From assembly GCA_022845955.1 (NCBI GenBank), contig AP025576.1:248001-312000 (forward strand): a stretch of 64,000 bases of DNA, given 5' to 3'. Source of the DNA: Lachnospiraceae bacterium. GTDB lineage: Bacteria > Bacillota > Clostridia > Lachnospirales > Lachnospiraceae. Below the pieces are notes generated by a model, which worked only from the letters and a program-made list of their open reading frames with translations, was not told where the DNA came from and searched no databases. Position numbers and translations under genes: made by a program. Positions 17,792 to 26,866 of this stretch are shown piece by piece (positions within the stretch are counted from its first letter, which is position 1; the number at the start of each line of letters is the position of its first letter).

Positions 17792-17826
17792 GTATTCCTA
17801 GAGAATCCCTGAGGCCGGACGATGGG

Positions 17827-19548
17827 CTAGATAGATACGATCCGGTCTGCCATTTCTTCCGCCGCCTTACTGTTACTGATGATAATAGCGGCTGCCTTGT
17901 CCTGACGTACCCGTTCCTTCAGGTTTGCCATAAGCTTTTTTTCCGTCTCCCGATCCAGGGCGCTTGTGGCATCGTCCAGCAGGTACAGGCCGGCGTGAAC
18001 CAGAAACATGCGGGATAACAGGAGCCGCTGCTTTTGTCCCCCGGAAAGCATCACGCCGTTTTCTCCTATCAGCGTATGCAGGCCGTCAGGCATATGCATG
18101 ATTTCCTCTGCAATACAGCCTTTTTCCAGAGCCTCCAGGCAGGCCTCATCGGTGTAATCCCTTCCCATGGTCAGATTTTCCCGGATCGTGGCATTTTGCA
18201 GATGGGAGTTCTGCAGAATGCATACTGTGTGGGGCGGACGGAACAGAGTAAAGGGATCCTTTTGTTCTGCTGCGTTCCATCGTATTTCTCCGCAGGTGCG
18301 GGGGACAAGGCCCAGCAGGGCATGAAGCACGCTTGATTTCCCGGAAGCAACAGGGCCGGAAAGAACAAGGATTTCCCCGGAATGCAGGGTGAATTCCACA
18401 TCCCGGACACCTCTGCCGTCCTCATAAATGCAGGAAAGATTTTTTACCTCCAGCTGCCGGAAGGGGTCTTTCAGGATATCGGAAAAAGCAGGGGGCAAAT
18501 CCGTTTCGGGCACAGCAGCACAGGAGATATCCTTGATGCCGGCCCGGATCAGGTCTCCGTCCCTGCCCAGACAGTCCATGTTATCTTCTCCGGCGGTTTC
18601 GGCAATCCGGTGCCAGGAAACCTCCGCCTTCTTTGTTTCCGTGTACAGTTCGATTATACGGAGAATGCAGTCATTCAGGGTATCCAGGTAACAGATAAAG
18701 ATAGAGAAATCACCCAAAGGGAATCTGCCTGAGCGCATAAGGCCGGCAACCCCTGCCATCATGGCGGCAACACAGATGACGGAGGCGATATCCACCGCGG
18801 AATTTACCGCGGACTGGAACAGGTTATCGTTTATCAGGGCCCCGGTGCGCTGCTCCAGGACGGAATCATATCGTTTCAGAACGGAGTTTCTGCCTCCTGC
18901 CGTTTTGATAGAAAGTACCGCGGTTACCATGTCGGCCAGCGTATCAGAAACAAAATCGTGCATGGCCCGGTTCTGTCTGCGGCTTTCCCCGATCCGGCCG
19001 GATAATTTCCGGATAAGGAACAGACACAGGGACAGAGGGAGAAAAAGTAACAGGGTTATTTTCCAGTTGATAAGAAGAAGGGAACCGATGGCTACCAGGG
19101 TATATACCAGATAGCCGGTTACCTCTGTCAGCAGTTCCGCTGGAAACACAGCGGCGGGCACATCATCATCCAGCTGTTCAAAGGTTTTTCCCGCATTGGC
19201 GGCCCTGTCTTTCATACGCCTGCTTTGCAAAAGGCTCCTGAAAAACTGCAGCCGGAGGCTGTCCTGGTAATAGTAGCTTCGCAGGACATCCACATAGGCT
19301 GACGCTTTTATGCACAGGCAGCGGAATGCGCAGTTCAGGGCCATAATTACAAAGCAGGGCCAGATCCTGCGCAGGATTCCCAGACCGCGTATGCTTTCCT
19401 GGAGACTGTTCAGAATCCAGCGTAAACAGCTTATGTTTACGGATGCGTAGCAAAAGATGCCGATATTGAGAAGGATGCTGAACAGAGTGAGCCAGGGTTT
19501 TATTTTTAGGGTCTTATAATAAAAGGATCCATAGCGTTTCTTTTTCAT
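17827..19548 (-). CDS. ABC exporter half, degenerate catalytic site subunit
   Basis: 573 residues: a six-helix type 1 exporter membrane domain (about 1-310), a linker, and an ATPase domain. Walker A is GPVASGKSS, Q-loop ILQNSHLQ, signature LSGGQKQRLL and Walker B LYLLDDATSALD. The catalytic Glu after Walker B is Asp, and the H-loop His is replaced (IISNSKAAE). The partner gene upstream has the opposite pattern, so the two form a heterodimer with one working ATP site. I chose the ATG at 19548, which has AAGGAAG upstream, rather than the in-frame 19593. Substrate unknown. Confidence 0.9.
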   Translation of the reverse strand: MKKKRYGSFYYKTLKIKPWLTLFSILLNIGIFCYASVNISCLRWILNSLQESIRGLGILRRIWPCFVIMALNCAFRCLCIKASAYVDVLRSYYYQDSLRLQFFRSLLQSRRMKDRAANAGKTFEQLDDDVPAAVFPAELLTEVTGYLVYTLVAIGSLLLINWKITLLLFLPLSLCLFLIRKLSGRIGESRRQNRAMHDFVSDTLADMVTAVLSIKTAGGRNSVLKRYDSVLEQRTGALINDNLFQSAVNSAVDIASVICVAAMMAGVAGLMRSGRFPLGDFSIFICYLDTLNDCILRIIELYTETKKAEVSWHRIAETAGEDNMDCLGRDGDLIRAGIKDISCAAVPETDLPPAFSDILKDPFRQLEVKNLSCIYEDGRGVRDVEFTLHSGEILVLSGPVASGKSSVLHALLGLVPRTCGEIRWNAAEQKDPFTLFRPPHTVCILQNSHLQNATIRENLTMGRDYTDEACLEALEKGCIAEEIMHMPDGLHTLIGENGVMLSGGQKQRLLLSRMFLVHAGLYLLDDATSALDRETEKKLMANLKERVRQDKAAAIIISNSKAAEEMADRIVSI

Positions 19549-19643
19549 GGGGAGAATCTTCCTTTCCCGTACCTTCCCTTTCCGGCAGGGCAAGGGAATA
19601 CAGATTATGAAACCGGATTTTACCGGTGCCGGATACTCTTTGG

Positions 19644-21275
19644 TCAGAATCCCGTACGGTGCTGCCGGGACGGGATCGCTACAGTTTTGTTTACGACAGA
19701 CAGCGCCTGCGCATGGTGGGCAATCAGGATAACGGTCCGATCTGCAGTCAGATGCTTTACGGCATCCATCAGCTCTTTTTCTTTTTTCCTGTCCAGATTG
19801 GCGGTGATTTCGTCCAGGATGATTACCTGGGGATCACGCAGGAACAGCCGGATTATGCTTATGAACTGTCCTTCCCCCGAGGAAATGCTGCCTTCGGCTA
19901 AGGAAAGAGGGGTATCCAGGCCTTTCTCAAAACCTTCCAGCCAGTCCTTCAGGCCCAGGGCGTTTACCGCTTTATAAATAGCATCATCCCCGATGTCCTG
20001 ATCAAACAGGGTGATGTTATCACGAAGCGTACCATGTAACAGCTGGGTTTTCTGGGGACAGTACAGGATTTTTTCCCTCAGTTCCTCCAGACGGTAGCTG
20101 GCAGATTCCAGGCCATTGATGTAGATGCTGCCGGGCGGGCATTGGTAAAGCCCTGCCAGGAGCTTTACCAGCGTGGATTTTCCGCATCCGGTTTCACCTG
20201 TAATACCCAGGCAGTCCCCCTTTTTTAGGGAAAGGTTGATTCCATGGAGAATTTCAGGGCCTCCCTCATAATGAAAATGCAGATCCTTCACCTCCAGGGA
20301 CCGGAACTCCGTCAGGGAGGCAGTCTGTCCCGCCCTGTCCGTTTCCGCTGGCTGCTTTAAAAAGGCTTCCACCCTCTTTTTCCGTGCGGCCGCATTCTGC
20401 AGCCCGCCCAGATGGTTCCGGAAAGATTGGAGAGGTGCATAGATCAAATCCACATAGTTGTAAAACAGATAAGCCGTTCCCAGGGTGATTACCCCCTGAT
20501 CCCACAGGAGAGAGGCGATGAGCAGGGTACCGGATATGCTGATTACTTCCAGTACGGTGGAGGCTCTCCAAAGCCTGCCGTACATCTGGCCTGCGGGGAG
20601 GGACTCCCGGAATTTTGCATGCATCGCCTTTTTCAGGGAAAGCAGGGTATACCGGTCTGCGCCTGCCAGATGGATTTCCACGAGATTATCCAGCTTATCC
20701 TTCAGGAAACCGTTAAAGACTGCGGCTGCCTGGCTGCTTTTCAAATAGCATTTTGTGCCGAAATCCGAAATGGCTTTGTATACCCGGATACTCACCAGGC
20801 ATACGGCGAGCATCAGAAGGGCGAGCGGCCCGTTTTTCATACCTACTGTAAGAAGGACGCCGGTGAGCAGAAGGGCACTGGTTCCTATGCGGAGAAATAA
20901 AATCTGATAATAGTCATAAACGCCTTCCACATCCTCGTCCAGACGGGTCATGATTTCACCGCTGCTGAAGGTTTCGTGGGCGGTCATGGGTAAACAAATA
21001 AAATGTTCCAGCATTTGGTGCCTTATCCGGTTTGTGATTTTCCCCCCAAGCCTGGAAGAGAGATAGACTTCGCAGATCCCTGTCCCTTTTTGTGCAAGGA
21101 CCGTTGCCAGATATCCGGCTATCATGAGGGCGATTGCCGTAACCGGGGCTTTGTATTCCGCTTTGTCGATAAAGGCGCTCAGAAACCGGGGAGCCAGGAT
21201 TTGCAGGCATGTACCGGCCAGTATTACGGCGATCAAAAGAAACACCGTCCGTTTGTTCTGTTTTAAAATATCCAT
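19644..21275 (-). CDS. ABC exporter half, canonical catalytic site subunit
   Basis: 543 residues: membrane domain (about 1-290) and ATPase domain. Walker A is GETGCGKSTLV, Q-loop YCPQKTQLL and Walker B VIILDEITANLD with the catalytic Glu present. The H-loop is LIAHHAQ with His present, but the signature is degenerate (ISSGEGQFISI instead of LSGGQ). It is first in a two-gene minus-strand operon; the partner starts 95 bases downstream. Pairing its intact Walker/Glu/His site with the partner's LSGGQ gives one consensus ATP site, as in TM287/288-type and BmrCD-type exporters. It probably exports a drug, peptide or lipid. Confidence 0.9.
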   Translation of the reverse strand: MDILKQNKRTVFLLIAVILAGTCLQILAPRFLSAFIDKAEYKAPVTAIALMIAGYLATVLAQKGTGICEVYLSSRLGGKITNRIRHQMLEHFICLPMTAHETFSSGEIMTRLDEDVEGVYDYYQILFLRIGTSALLLTGVLLTVGMKNGPLALLMLAVCLVSIRVYKAISDFGTKCYLKSSQAAAVFNGFLKDKLDNLVEIHLAGADRYTLLSLKKAMHAKFRESLPAGQMYGRLWRASTVLEVISISGTLLIASLLWDQGVITLGTAYLFYNYVDLIYAPLQSFRNHLGGLQNAAARKKRVEAFLKQPAETDRAGQTASLTEFRSLEVKDLHFHYEGGPEILHGINLSLKKGDCLGITGETGCGKSTLVKLLAGLYQCPPGSIYINGLESASYRLEELREKILYCPQKTQLLHGTLRDNITLFDQDIGDDAIYKAVNALGLKDWLEGFEKGLDTPLSLAEGSISSGEGQFISIIRLFLRDPQVIILDEITANLDRKKEKELMDAVKHLTADRTVILIAHHAQALSVVNKTVAIPSRQHRTGF

Positions 21276-21305
21276 TGTTTTTCCTGTGATTGCTGCAGTT
21301 GAGAG

Positions 21306-21332
21306 GTAACGGTGAAGGTAAGGAACCGTTAC
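21306..21332. repeat. Dispersed palindrome copy B
   Basis: Perfect 8-base arms GTAACGGT and ACCGTTAC around GAAGGTAAGGA, 31 bases upstream of the minus-strand ABC exporter gene. The architecture is identical to the copy at 2935, with compensating arm changes (T/A to G/C). Confidence 0.75.
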
Positions 21333-21474
21333 ATTGCGGGTATGAGGAGGACACGTCCCGGGGCAGGTTTATGGGAATCCCCTTGCAAACTTATCATAAA
21401 ATACCGGAAGGAGAGGGGACAAGGGAGAGAATAGTTATAATTTTTTTCTACCTAAACAATCCGGGAGGGATGTC

Positions 21475-21488
21475 GTCTGAACGGTTAC
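21475..21488. repeat. Dispersed palindrome half-copy
   Basis: GTCTGAACGGTTAC is identical to the right half of the element at 51228. No matching left arm is seen. Confidence 0.5.
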
Positions 21489-21502
21489 CAAAAGATAATA
21501 AA

Positions 21503-21521
21503 AATAGTAATTATTTCTATT
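21503..21521. promoter_or_regulatory. PerR/Fur-like box
   Basis: AATAGTAAT-T-ATTTCTATT is a 9-1-9 inverted repeat with one mismatch. Its AT-rich form matches the general shape of PerR/Fur boxes. It ends seven bases before the -35 of the hydrogenase promoter. Peroxide- or iron-responsive control of the hydrogenase-rubrerythrin genes is inferred. Confidence 0.5.
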
Positions 21522-21528
21522 ATTGTTA

Positions 21529-21557
21529 TTGACAAGCAAAAAAGGATGGGATATACT
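21529..21557 (+). promoter_or_regulatory. Promoter of the hydrogenase-rubrerythrin genes
   Basis: TTGACA (21529-21534), 17-base spacer, TATACT (21552-21557). Confidence 0.78.
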
Positions 21558-21668
21558 GGAACCATCAAAGAAAACGACCTGCGGATCACCGGCCGGTGGG
21601 GAATGCAGGCCGGACAGCAAGGCAAAGGAACAGCCGCGGCAATTCTCTCAGGAAAGAAAGGACAAAGG

Positions 21669-23048
21669 ATGAGCAAGCATAATTTTACGGATATCAGGGT
21701 TCCCATAGAACCGGACAACCCGTCCATATGCAGGGATGAGGCCAAATGTATCAAATGCGGCCAGTGCAAAAAGGTATGTACGGAAAGCATCGGGGTGGCG
21801 GGACGCTATGACCTGGGCCTTACGGGAGACAACGCTATCTGTATCCATTGCGGGCAGTGCGCCAATGTCTGCCCTGCAGGCAGTATTACGGAACGGTATG
21901 AATATAAAAGTGTCAGAGAGGCGGCGGCAGACCCGGAACGCATTGTTATTTTCAGCACCTCCCCTTCCGTCCGTGCTGCGCTGGGTGAGGAGTTCGGTAT
22001 GGCGGACGGAAGCTTTGTCCAGGGGAAAATGGTGGCGCTGCTGCGGAAGCTGGGTGCGGATTATGTCCTGGATACCAATTTCGCCGCAGATATGACGATT
22101 ATGGAGGAGGCCGGTGAACTGGTGGAACGGCTGACCAAAGGGACAGGCCCCCTGCCTCAGTTTACCAGCTGCTGTCCGGCCTGGGTGAAATATGTGGAGA
22201 CCTATTATCCCGATGTAAGGGATTATCTGTCTTCGGCTAAAAGTCCTATCGGCATGCAGGGTCCTACCATAAAGACCTATTTTGCAAAGAAAATGGGTCT
22301 TGATCCCAGACGGATTGTCAATGTGGCCCTTACCCCCTGTACGGCTAAAAAGTTCGAAATCCGCCGGGAAGAAATGAATGCCGCAGGGCGTTATCTGGGA
22401 ATCGAAGGAATGCGTGATATGGATTACTGCATCACCACCAGAGAACTGGCCGCATGGGCGAGGGAAGAGGAAATCGACTTCGCAGGGCTTGCGGATGAGG
22501 ATTATGACGGCTTTATGGGGGAAGGCTCCGGTGCCGGTGTGATTTTCGGGAATACCGGCGGGGTTATGGAAGCCGCAGTCCGGACAGCCTACCATATGGT
22601 AACCGGGGAAGAAGCCCCGCCGCTGCTGTATGAGCTGCAGTCCGTCAGAGGGCTTGACGGCGTAAAGGAAGCTTTTGTCTATATCAATGATGATGTGATC
22701 CTTAAACTGGCGGTGGTATATGGAACCGCTAACGCGGGACGCCTTCTGGAAAAGATAAAAAACGGGGAAAAGCAGTATCATTTCGTGGAAGTGATGACCT
22801 GTCCCGGAGGCTGTATCGGAGGCGGAGGGCAGCCAAAGGACACGCAGTGGAAGGGGGAGACCCTGATTAAGGCCCGTATCCAAAGCCTGTACGAAAGAGA
22901 CAGGCAGATGAAGATACGCTGCAGCCATCAGAATGAAGAGCTTATCCGGCTGTACGGGGAGTTCTACGGAAAACCTCTGAGCAGCCTTGCAGAACAGATG
23001 CTTCATACTTTTTATGTGGACAGAAGCGCTGATTTGGGAGTAAAATAA
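21669..23048 (+). CDS. [FeFe]-hydrogenase, small monomeric type
   Basis: 459 residues. The protein interconverts protons and H2 with electrons from ferredoxin-like donors. Two [4Fe-4S] motifs lie near the N-terminus (CIKCGQCKKVC and CIHCGQCANVCPAG). The H-cluster motifs follow: L1 TSCCPAW, L2 as TPCTAKKFEI (Thr replaces the usual Met of MPC) and L3 EVMTCPGGCIGGGGQP. A small C-terminal domain resembling the Fe-hydrogenase small-subunit region is present. I chose ATG 21669, preceded by GAAAGGACAAAGG, giving about 120 bases of leader after the promoter. Proximity to rubrerythrin and a PerR-like box suggests a role in redox or oxidative-stress balance rather than bulk fermentation. Confidence 0.92.
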   Translation: MSKHNFTDIRVPIEPDNPSICRDEAKCIKCGQCKKVCTESIGVAGRYDLGLTGDNAICIHCGQCANVCPAGSITERYEYKSVREAAADPERIVIFSTSPSVRAALGEEFGMADGSFVQGKMVALLRKLGADYVLDTNFAADMTIMEEAGELVERLTKGTGPLPQFTSCCPAWVKYVETYYPDVRDYLSSAKSPIGMQGPTIKTYFAKKMGLDPRRIVNVALTPCTAKKFEIRREEMNAAGRYLGIEGMRDMDYCITTRELAAWAREEEIDFAGLADEDYDGFMGEGSGAGVIFGNTGGVMEAAVRTAYHMVTGEEAPPLLYELQSVRGLDGVKEAFVYINDDVILKLAVVYGTANAGRLLEKIKNGEKQYHFVEVMTCPGGCIGGGGQPKDTQWKGETLIKARIQSLYERDRQMKIRCSHQNEELIRLYGEFYGKPLSSLAEQMLHTFYVDRSADLGVK

Positions 23049-23103
23049 GAACAGTTAATCGTTACGGAACACAAATTTTTTCAAAAGAAAAGGAGAACAT
23101 GTT

Positions 23104-23643
23104 ATGGCAGAATTAAAAGGATCCAAAACAGAAAAGAATCTGGAAACCGCATTTGCAGGGGAATCTATGGCAAGAAACAAATATACATACTTTGCTTCCA
23201 AGGCCAGAAAAGACGGCTATGTGCAGATTGCCAATATTTTTGAAGAGACAGCCAACAATGAAAAAGAGCATGCAAAAATGTGGTTTAAGCTGATTAACGG
23301 CGGTATCGGCACAACGGCGGAATGTCTGGAAGCAGCCGCGGAAGGTGAGAATTACGAGTGGACAGATATGTATGCAACCTTTGCCAAAGAAGCGAAGGAA
23401 GAAGGCTTTGACGAAATCGCAAAATTATTTGAAGGCGTAGCCAGGATTGAAAAAGAGCATGAAGAAAGATACCGGAAGCTTCTTGCCAATGTAAACGGCG
23501 ATCTGGTATTTTCCAAGGACGGTGATGTGGTATGGCAGTGCTCCAACTGCGGACATATCTGCGTAGGCAGGAAAGCTCCCGAGGTTTGTCCGGTTTGTGC
23601 ACATCCGCAGGCGTATTTCCAGGTAAAGGCTGAAAATTACTAA
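23104..23643 (+). CDS. rbr: Rubrerythrin
   Basis: 179 residues; reduces hydrogen peroxide to water in anaerobes. The N-terminal ferritin-like four-helix domain supplies the di-iron site, with the Glu residues visible in [38 protein letters not shown] and IEKEHEERY. The C-terminal rubredoxin domain binds one iron through CSNCGH and CPVCAHPQ (about residues 143-165). Ribosome site AAAGGAGAA. It lies 55 bases after the hydrogenase gene, probably cotranscribed, and ends in a strong terminator. Reducing power may come from the hydrogenase or from NAD(P)H:rubredoxin systems elsewhere. Confidence 0.96.
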   Translation: MAELKGSKTEKNLETAFAGESMARNKYTYFASKARKDGYVQIANIFEETANNEKEHAKMWFKLINGGIGTTAECLEAAAEGENYEWTDMYATFAKEAKEEGFDEIAKLFEGVARIEKEHEERYRKLLANVNGDLVFSKDGDVVWQCSNCGHICVGRKAPEVCPVCAHPQAYFQVKAENY

Positions 23644-23682
23644 GGAGAACCGTTGTCCCTGTTGAAGAGGAAGGGAAATGGC

Positions 23683-23727
23683 AAATGTCCGTAAATACCG
23701 GATAACCGGTATCTGCGGACATTTTTT
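23683..23727 (+). terminator. Terminator after rubrerythrin
   Basis: Nested stem: outer AAATGTCCG/CGGACATTT and inner ATACCGG/CCGGTAT around ATAA, followed by TTTTTT. Confidence 0.88.
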
Positions 23728-23779
23728 ACCCCTTTTGCCCGGGGCGTTCAGATTGCAGGAATGCATTTTCAAACACACT

Positions 23780-24106
23780 CTAGAACACCGCCTGCACAAG
23801 AATCATATACAGCACGGTACCTCCGCCGATGCTCAGAAGCATGTTGTGCTTCCACTTATGTACACCGAGAACAAAGGCCGCCGCCAGCAGCTCCGGTATC
23901 CCATGGGAGCCTTCCGTGATGGAAACGGACTTAAAACAATAGATCACCAGCATGGCAATGGCGGCAAACGGAAGAACAGTACCGAGATAGGTGACAATTT
24001 CCGGCGTTTTTTTCCCTGCGGGAAAGAAAAGGAAGGGAAGCGCGCGGGTGAGTATGGTGATGAAGGAGATAGTTAAAAGCGTGATAAGGATTTGTATACT
24101 TGTCAT
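23780..24106 (-). CDS. azlD: AzlD-family branched-chain amino acid exporter small subunit
   Basis: 108 residues with four hydrophobic helices and the family segment [12 protein letters not shown]. Together with AzlC it exports branched-chain amino acids or analogues such as azaleucine. The ATG at 24106 forms an ATGA overlap with the azlC stop and has GGAG upstream, so it is preferred to the in-frame ATG at 24127. The gene ends facing rubrerythrin. Confidence 0.9.
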   Translation of the reverse strand: MTSIQILITLLTISFITILTRALPFLFFPAGKKTPEIVTYLGTVLPFAAIAMLVIYCFKSVSITEGSHGIPELLAAAFVLGVHKWKHNMLLSIGGGTVLYMILVQAVF

Positions 24107-24795
24107 AGGGGTTTCTCCGTTGTACATTGTTTTCTGAACAGGATAAGGAACACGAGGATGCCTGCCATGGAGAATAGAAGAAAATTATCGCTTCCTGCCG
24201 TAACCAGACAGATGACCGTAAGGATCAGGCCTGCGGCGGCGGGGATATGGTTGGCGGTGCTTTCCCATTGCTCCAGGAAAATGACCAGAAACAGGGCGGT
24301 CATGGCGAAATCAATGCCCGTAGAATCAAAAGGGAATATATTTCCCGCCAGTACCCCGGCCAGGGTGCCAAACACCCAGTAGCTCTGATCCAGAAGGGCT
24401 ATGAAGAACAGGAAAAATTTCCGGTCAATTCCCTCCGGCGGTTTGGCGGCGCATTCCAGAGAATAGGTTTCATCCGATAAGGAAAATATCATATAGGGTT
24501 TCAGTTTTCCCATAATTTTAAATGGCTCCAGCATAGAAAGCCCGTAAAAAAGATGGCGGGCATTTACCATAAGGGTTACCAGGGCGGCAGAAAGCGGTGC
24601 AAAGGGCACAAGAAGCAGTTCAATAGCTACAAACTGCATGGAACCGGCATATACAAACAGACTCATGAACAGTGCCCATCCATAAGCAATTCCTTTGCTG
24701 GTCAGCAGGATGCCGAAGGCCATGCCAAGAAAAAGATATCCCATCATGACCGGCAGGGTATAAGGAAACGCCGCCTTGAGAGCTTTACTTTTCAT
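24103..24795 (-). CDS. azlC: AzlC-family branched-chain amino acid exporter large subunit
   Basis: 230 residues with seven or eight predicted membrane segments. Family features include [20 protein letters not shown] near the N-terminus, [16 protein letters not shown] and [12 protein letters not shown]. It forms the transport channel with AzlD, encoded directly downstream with a 4-base overlap. GGGAGG lies ten bases before the ATG. No Lrp-type regulator is adjacent. Confidence 0.92.
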   Translation of the reverse strand: MKSKALKAAFPYTLPVMMGYLFLGMAFGILLTSKGIAYGWALFMSLFVYAGSMQFVAIELLLVPFAPLSAALVTLMVNARHLFYGLSMLEPFKIMGKLKPYMIFSLSDETYSLECAAKPPEGIDRKFFLFFIALLDQSYWVFGTLAGVLAGNIFPFDSTGIDFAMTALFLVIFLEQWESTANHIPAAAGLILTVICLVTAGSDNFLLFSMAGILVFLILFRKQCTTEKPL

Positions 24796-24991
24796 AATGT
24801 CCGAACCTCCCGAAAATACGGATATTTGGTAATCCGTTCCGATGGGTTACCGGAATTAATTATATCCGTAACCGCCGGGGTTTGCAATCCTCGTTTTTTT
24901 AGTTCCCGTCTTTTCCTGCGGGATGAATGGGATCTGCTGGACAGACCCGTTATGAAAAGGTATGATGAAGGCAGAGATAAGCGAGGTAATC

Positions 24992-26809
24992 ATGAAAAAT
25001 CTGGCAGAACAATTCGATGGTTTGAATGAACTGATATATGTGTCCGACAGGGAGAGCTATGAGCTGCTTTTCCTGAATAAGTGCGGGCTTCAGGTATTCG
25101 GATATGATGATTTCCGGCAGGTGAAGGGCAAAAAATGCTATGAAGTCCTTCAGGGAAGGACACAGCCCTGTGAATTCTGCAATAATCATCTGCTATCCGA
25201 GGACAGCTATTATGAATGGGAAAGAGACAACGAGCTGGCGGAGGGCCATTTTCTTCTGAAGGATAAGCTTGTGGATTGGGATGGCAGCGGTCGTCTGGCA
25301 AGGATGGAAATTGCGCTGGACGTGACCAAAAGCGTCAGGGAAAAGAAACGGCTTCAGGAGACTCTGGACAGGGAGCGTGTGGTGCTGGAATGTATCCGCA
25401 TGATGCATTCTTCCATGGACGTGGATGTGGCGATCCAGAATACCCTGCGGGTCATGGGCGAATATCTCTGCAGCGAGCGGACCTATATTTTTGAGATATA
25501 CGGAAGCCTGATGGACAATACCTTTGAATGGTGTGCGCCGGGAGTGGATCCTCAGATTGATAACCTGAAAGATGTGCCGGTGACGGATGTGCGGCGGTGG
25601 ATGACCTTCTTTGAAAAAGGGGAAAGTGTAATCATCAATGATCTGGAGGATATCAGGGAGAGTGACAGGAAGGAGTACGAACGCCTCTGTCCCCAGAATA
25701 TCCATTCCCTGGTAACTGTGCCCCTGATAGAAAATGATGCGGTGATCGGTTTTTTCGGGGTGGATAATCCGCCTGTTAAGGATTTGGAAAATACCACGGC
25801 TATCCTTAATATCCTTGCTTACTTTTTCCAGTCACTTCTTTCCCGGAGCCGGATGGAGGAAAGGCTTAACCAGCTCAGCTTTACGGACGGGCTGACCGGA
25901 GCCATGAACCGGAATGCTTTTATCAGGGATATCACCCCTCCTCTTGCGGGACAGGGATGGGGTGTTATTTTTATTGATATCAACGGGTTGAAGGAAACGA
26001 ATGACCGGTACGGACATGTGGCAGGGGATGAACTGCTCATACGTACCTATCAGAAAATCTGCGGCGTTTTTAAGGAGTCCGCCAAGTACAGGACAGGCGG
26101 GGATGAATTTGTCATCCTCTGCAGAGATTTGAAAAAGGAAGTATTTCTGGAAAAAGCGGCCCGCCTGAAAGGTATCTTCCGGGAAGACAACAGCAATGCC
26201 GCTGCGATAGGGGTAAAATGGACACAGGCTGAAAACTCGCTTCAGGAGGTGGTAAACGAGGCGGAAAACCTGATGTACCAGGATAAGAAAAGCTTTTATT
26301 CCGTCCTGCTGGCATCAGGGGAAGAAGAGCAGGTGAGGAAACGGTATAAAACGGACCTGTTACAGCGGGAAAATCTGCAGGGATGTATGCTGGACATCCT
26401 GGAGGAAGCGCAGATAAAACAGATCGCAAGCCAGATGCTGTACCTGTATTTTGAAAAGCAGGATGTGGAGGGTATGCTGCAGTATATGGATGAAGCCTGT
26501 GCCCTGACGGACGAAGAGCATCCCAGGGTTTACGGACGCAAGGAGGCGGAGGCTTATTTTACCAAAATACAAAGGACGGCGGCCGGCTGCAGGATACGGG
26601 ATCTGGAACAGTATACCAGAAAGCTGTCCGAGGACACCTGGCTGTGCTGTGACTGGTGCTATCTGGAGCAGCCTGACGGAAAGGGACATCTGCAGCGGAG
26701 AATGTTTAAGGACAGCAAAATTTTAAAGAAACAGCTGAACGGCGAATTCCGCTGCTGCTTTGATCATATATCCCGTATGCCTCCCACGGAAGAAGGGGAA
26801 CCGTCCTGA
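24992..26809 (+). CDS. PAS/GAF/GGDEF diguanylate cyclase with extra C-terminal domain
   Basis: 605 residues, cytoplasmic. The order is a PAS-like domain (about 1-115, with a CEFC pair), a GAF domain (about 125-285) and a GGDEF domain (about 300-460) carrying the active-site motif as RTGGDEFVILC and the substrate-loop FIDINGLKETND. It should make cyclic di-GMP from GTP. I see no RxxD inhibitory site or EAL domain. After about residue 470 comes a roughly 130-residue region (LYLYFEKQDVEGMLQYMDE onward) that I do not recognise with confidence; it may be NTF2/SnoaL-like. I chose the start with GAGGT upstream; ATG 24962 is an alternative adding ten residues. Confidence 0.88.
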   Translation: MKNLAEQFDGLNELIYVSDRESYELLFLNKCGLQVFGYDDFRQVKGKKCYEVLQGRTQPCEFCNNHLLSEDSYYEWERDNELAEGHFLLKDKLVDWDGSGRLARMEIALDVTKSVREKKRLQETLDRERVVLECIRMMHSSMDVDVAIQNTLRVMGEYLCSERTYIFEIYGSLMDNTFEWCAPGVDPQIDNLKDVPVTDVRRWMTFFEKGESVIINDLEDIRESDRKEYERLCPQNIHSLVTVPLIENDAVIGFFGVDNPPVKDLENTTAILNILAYFFQSLLSRSRMEERLNQLSFTDGLTGAMNRNAFIRDITPPLAGQGWGVIFIDINGLKETNDRYGHVAGDELLIRTYQKICGVFKESAKYRTGGDEFVILCRDLKKEVFLEKAARLKGIFREDNSNAAAIGVKWTQAENSLQEVVNEAENLMYQDKKSFYSVLLASGEEEQVRKRYKTDLLQRENLQGCMLDILEEAQIKQIASQMLYLYFEKQDVEGMLQYMDEACALTDEEHPRVYGRKEAEAYFTKIQRTAAGCRIRDLEQYTRKLSEDTWLCCDWCYLEQPDGKGHLQRRMFKDSKILKKQLNGEFRCCFDHISRMPPTEEGEPS

Positions 26810-26820
26810 TTTCGCCCCGG

Positions 26821-26854
26821 AAAAAAGAGCGGCCCCCGCAGGGGCTGCTCTTTT
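26821..26854. terminator. Bidirectional terminator
   Basis: AAAAGAGC-GGCCCC pairs with GGGGC-TGCTCTTTT. A-rich and T-rich flanks on both sides serve both the GGDEF gene (plus) and the ABC operon (minus), which converge here. Confidence 0.85.
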
Positions 26855-26866
26855 CAGAAGGGATGT

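Noticed and set aside
21648-23006. 452-codon open frame on the minus strand
   Set aside because: Antisense to the hydrogenase gene, whose cluster motifs are all intact.
23049-23075. Another dispersed palindrome before rubrerythrin
   Set aside because: The sequence around CAGTTAATCGTTACGGAACA has fragments of the motif but no paired arms, so it was not counted.
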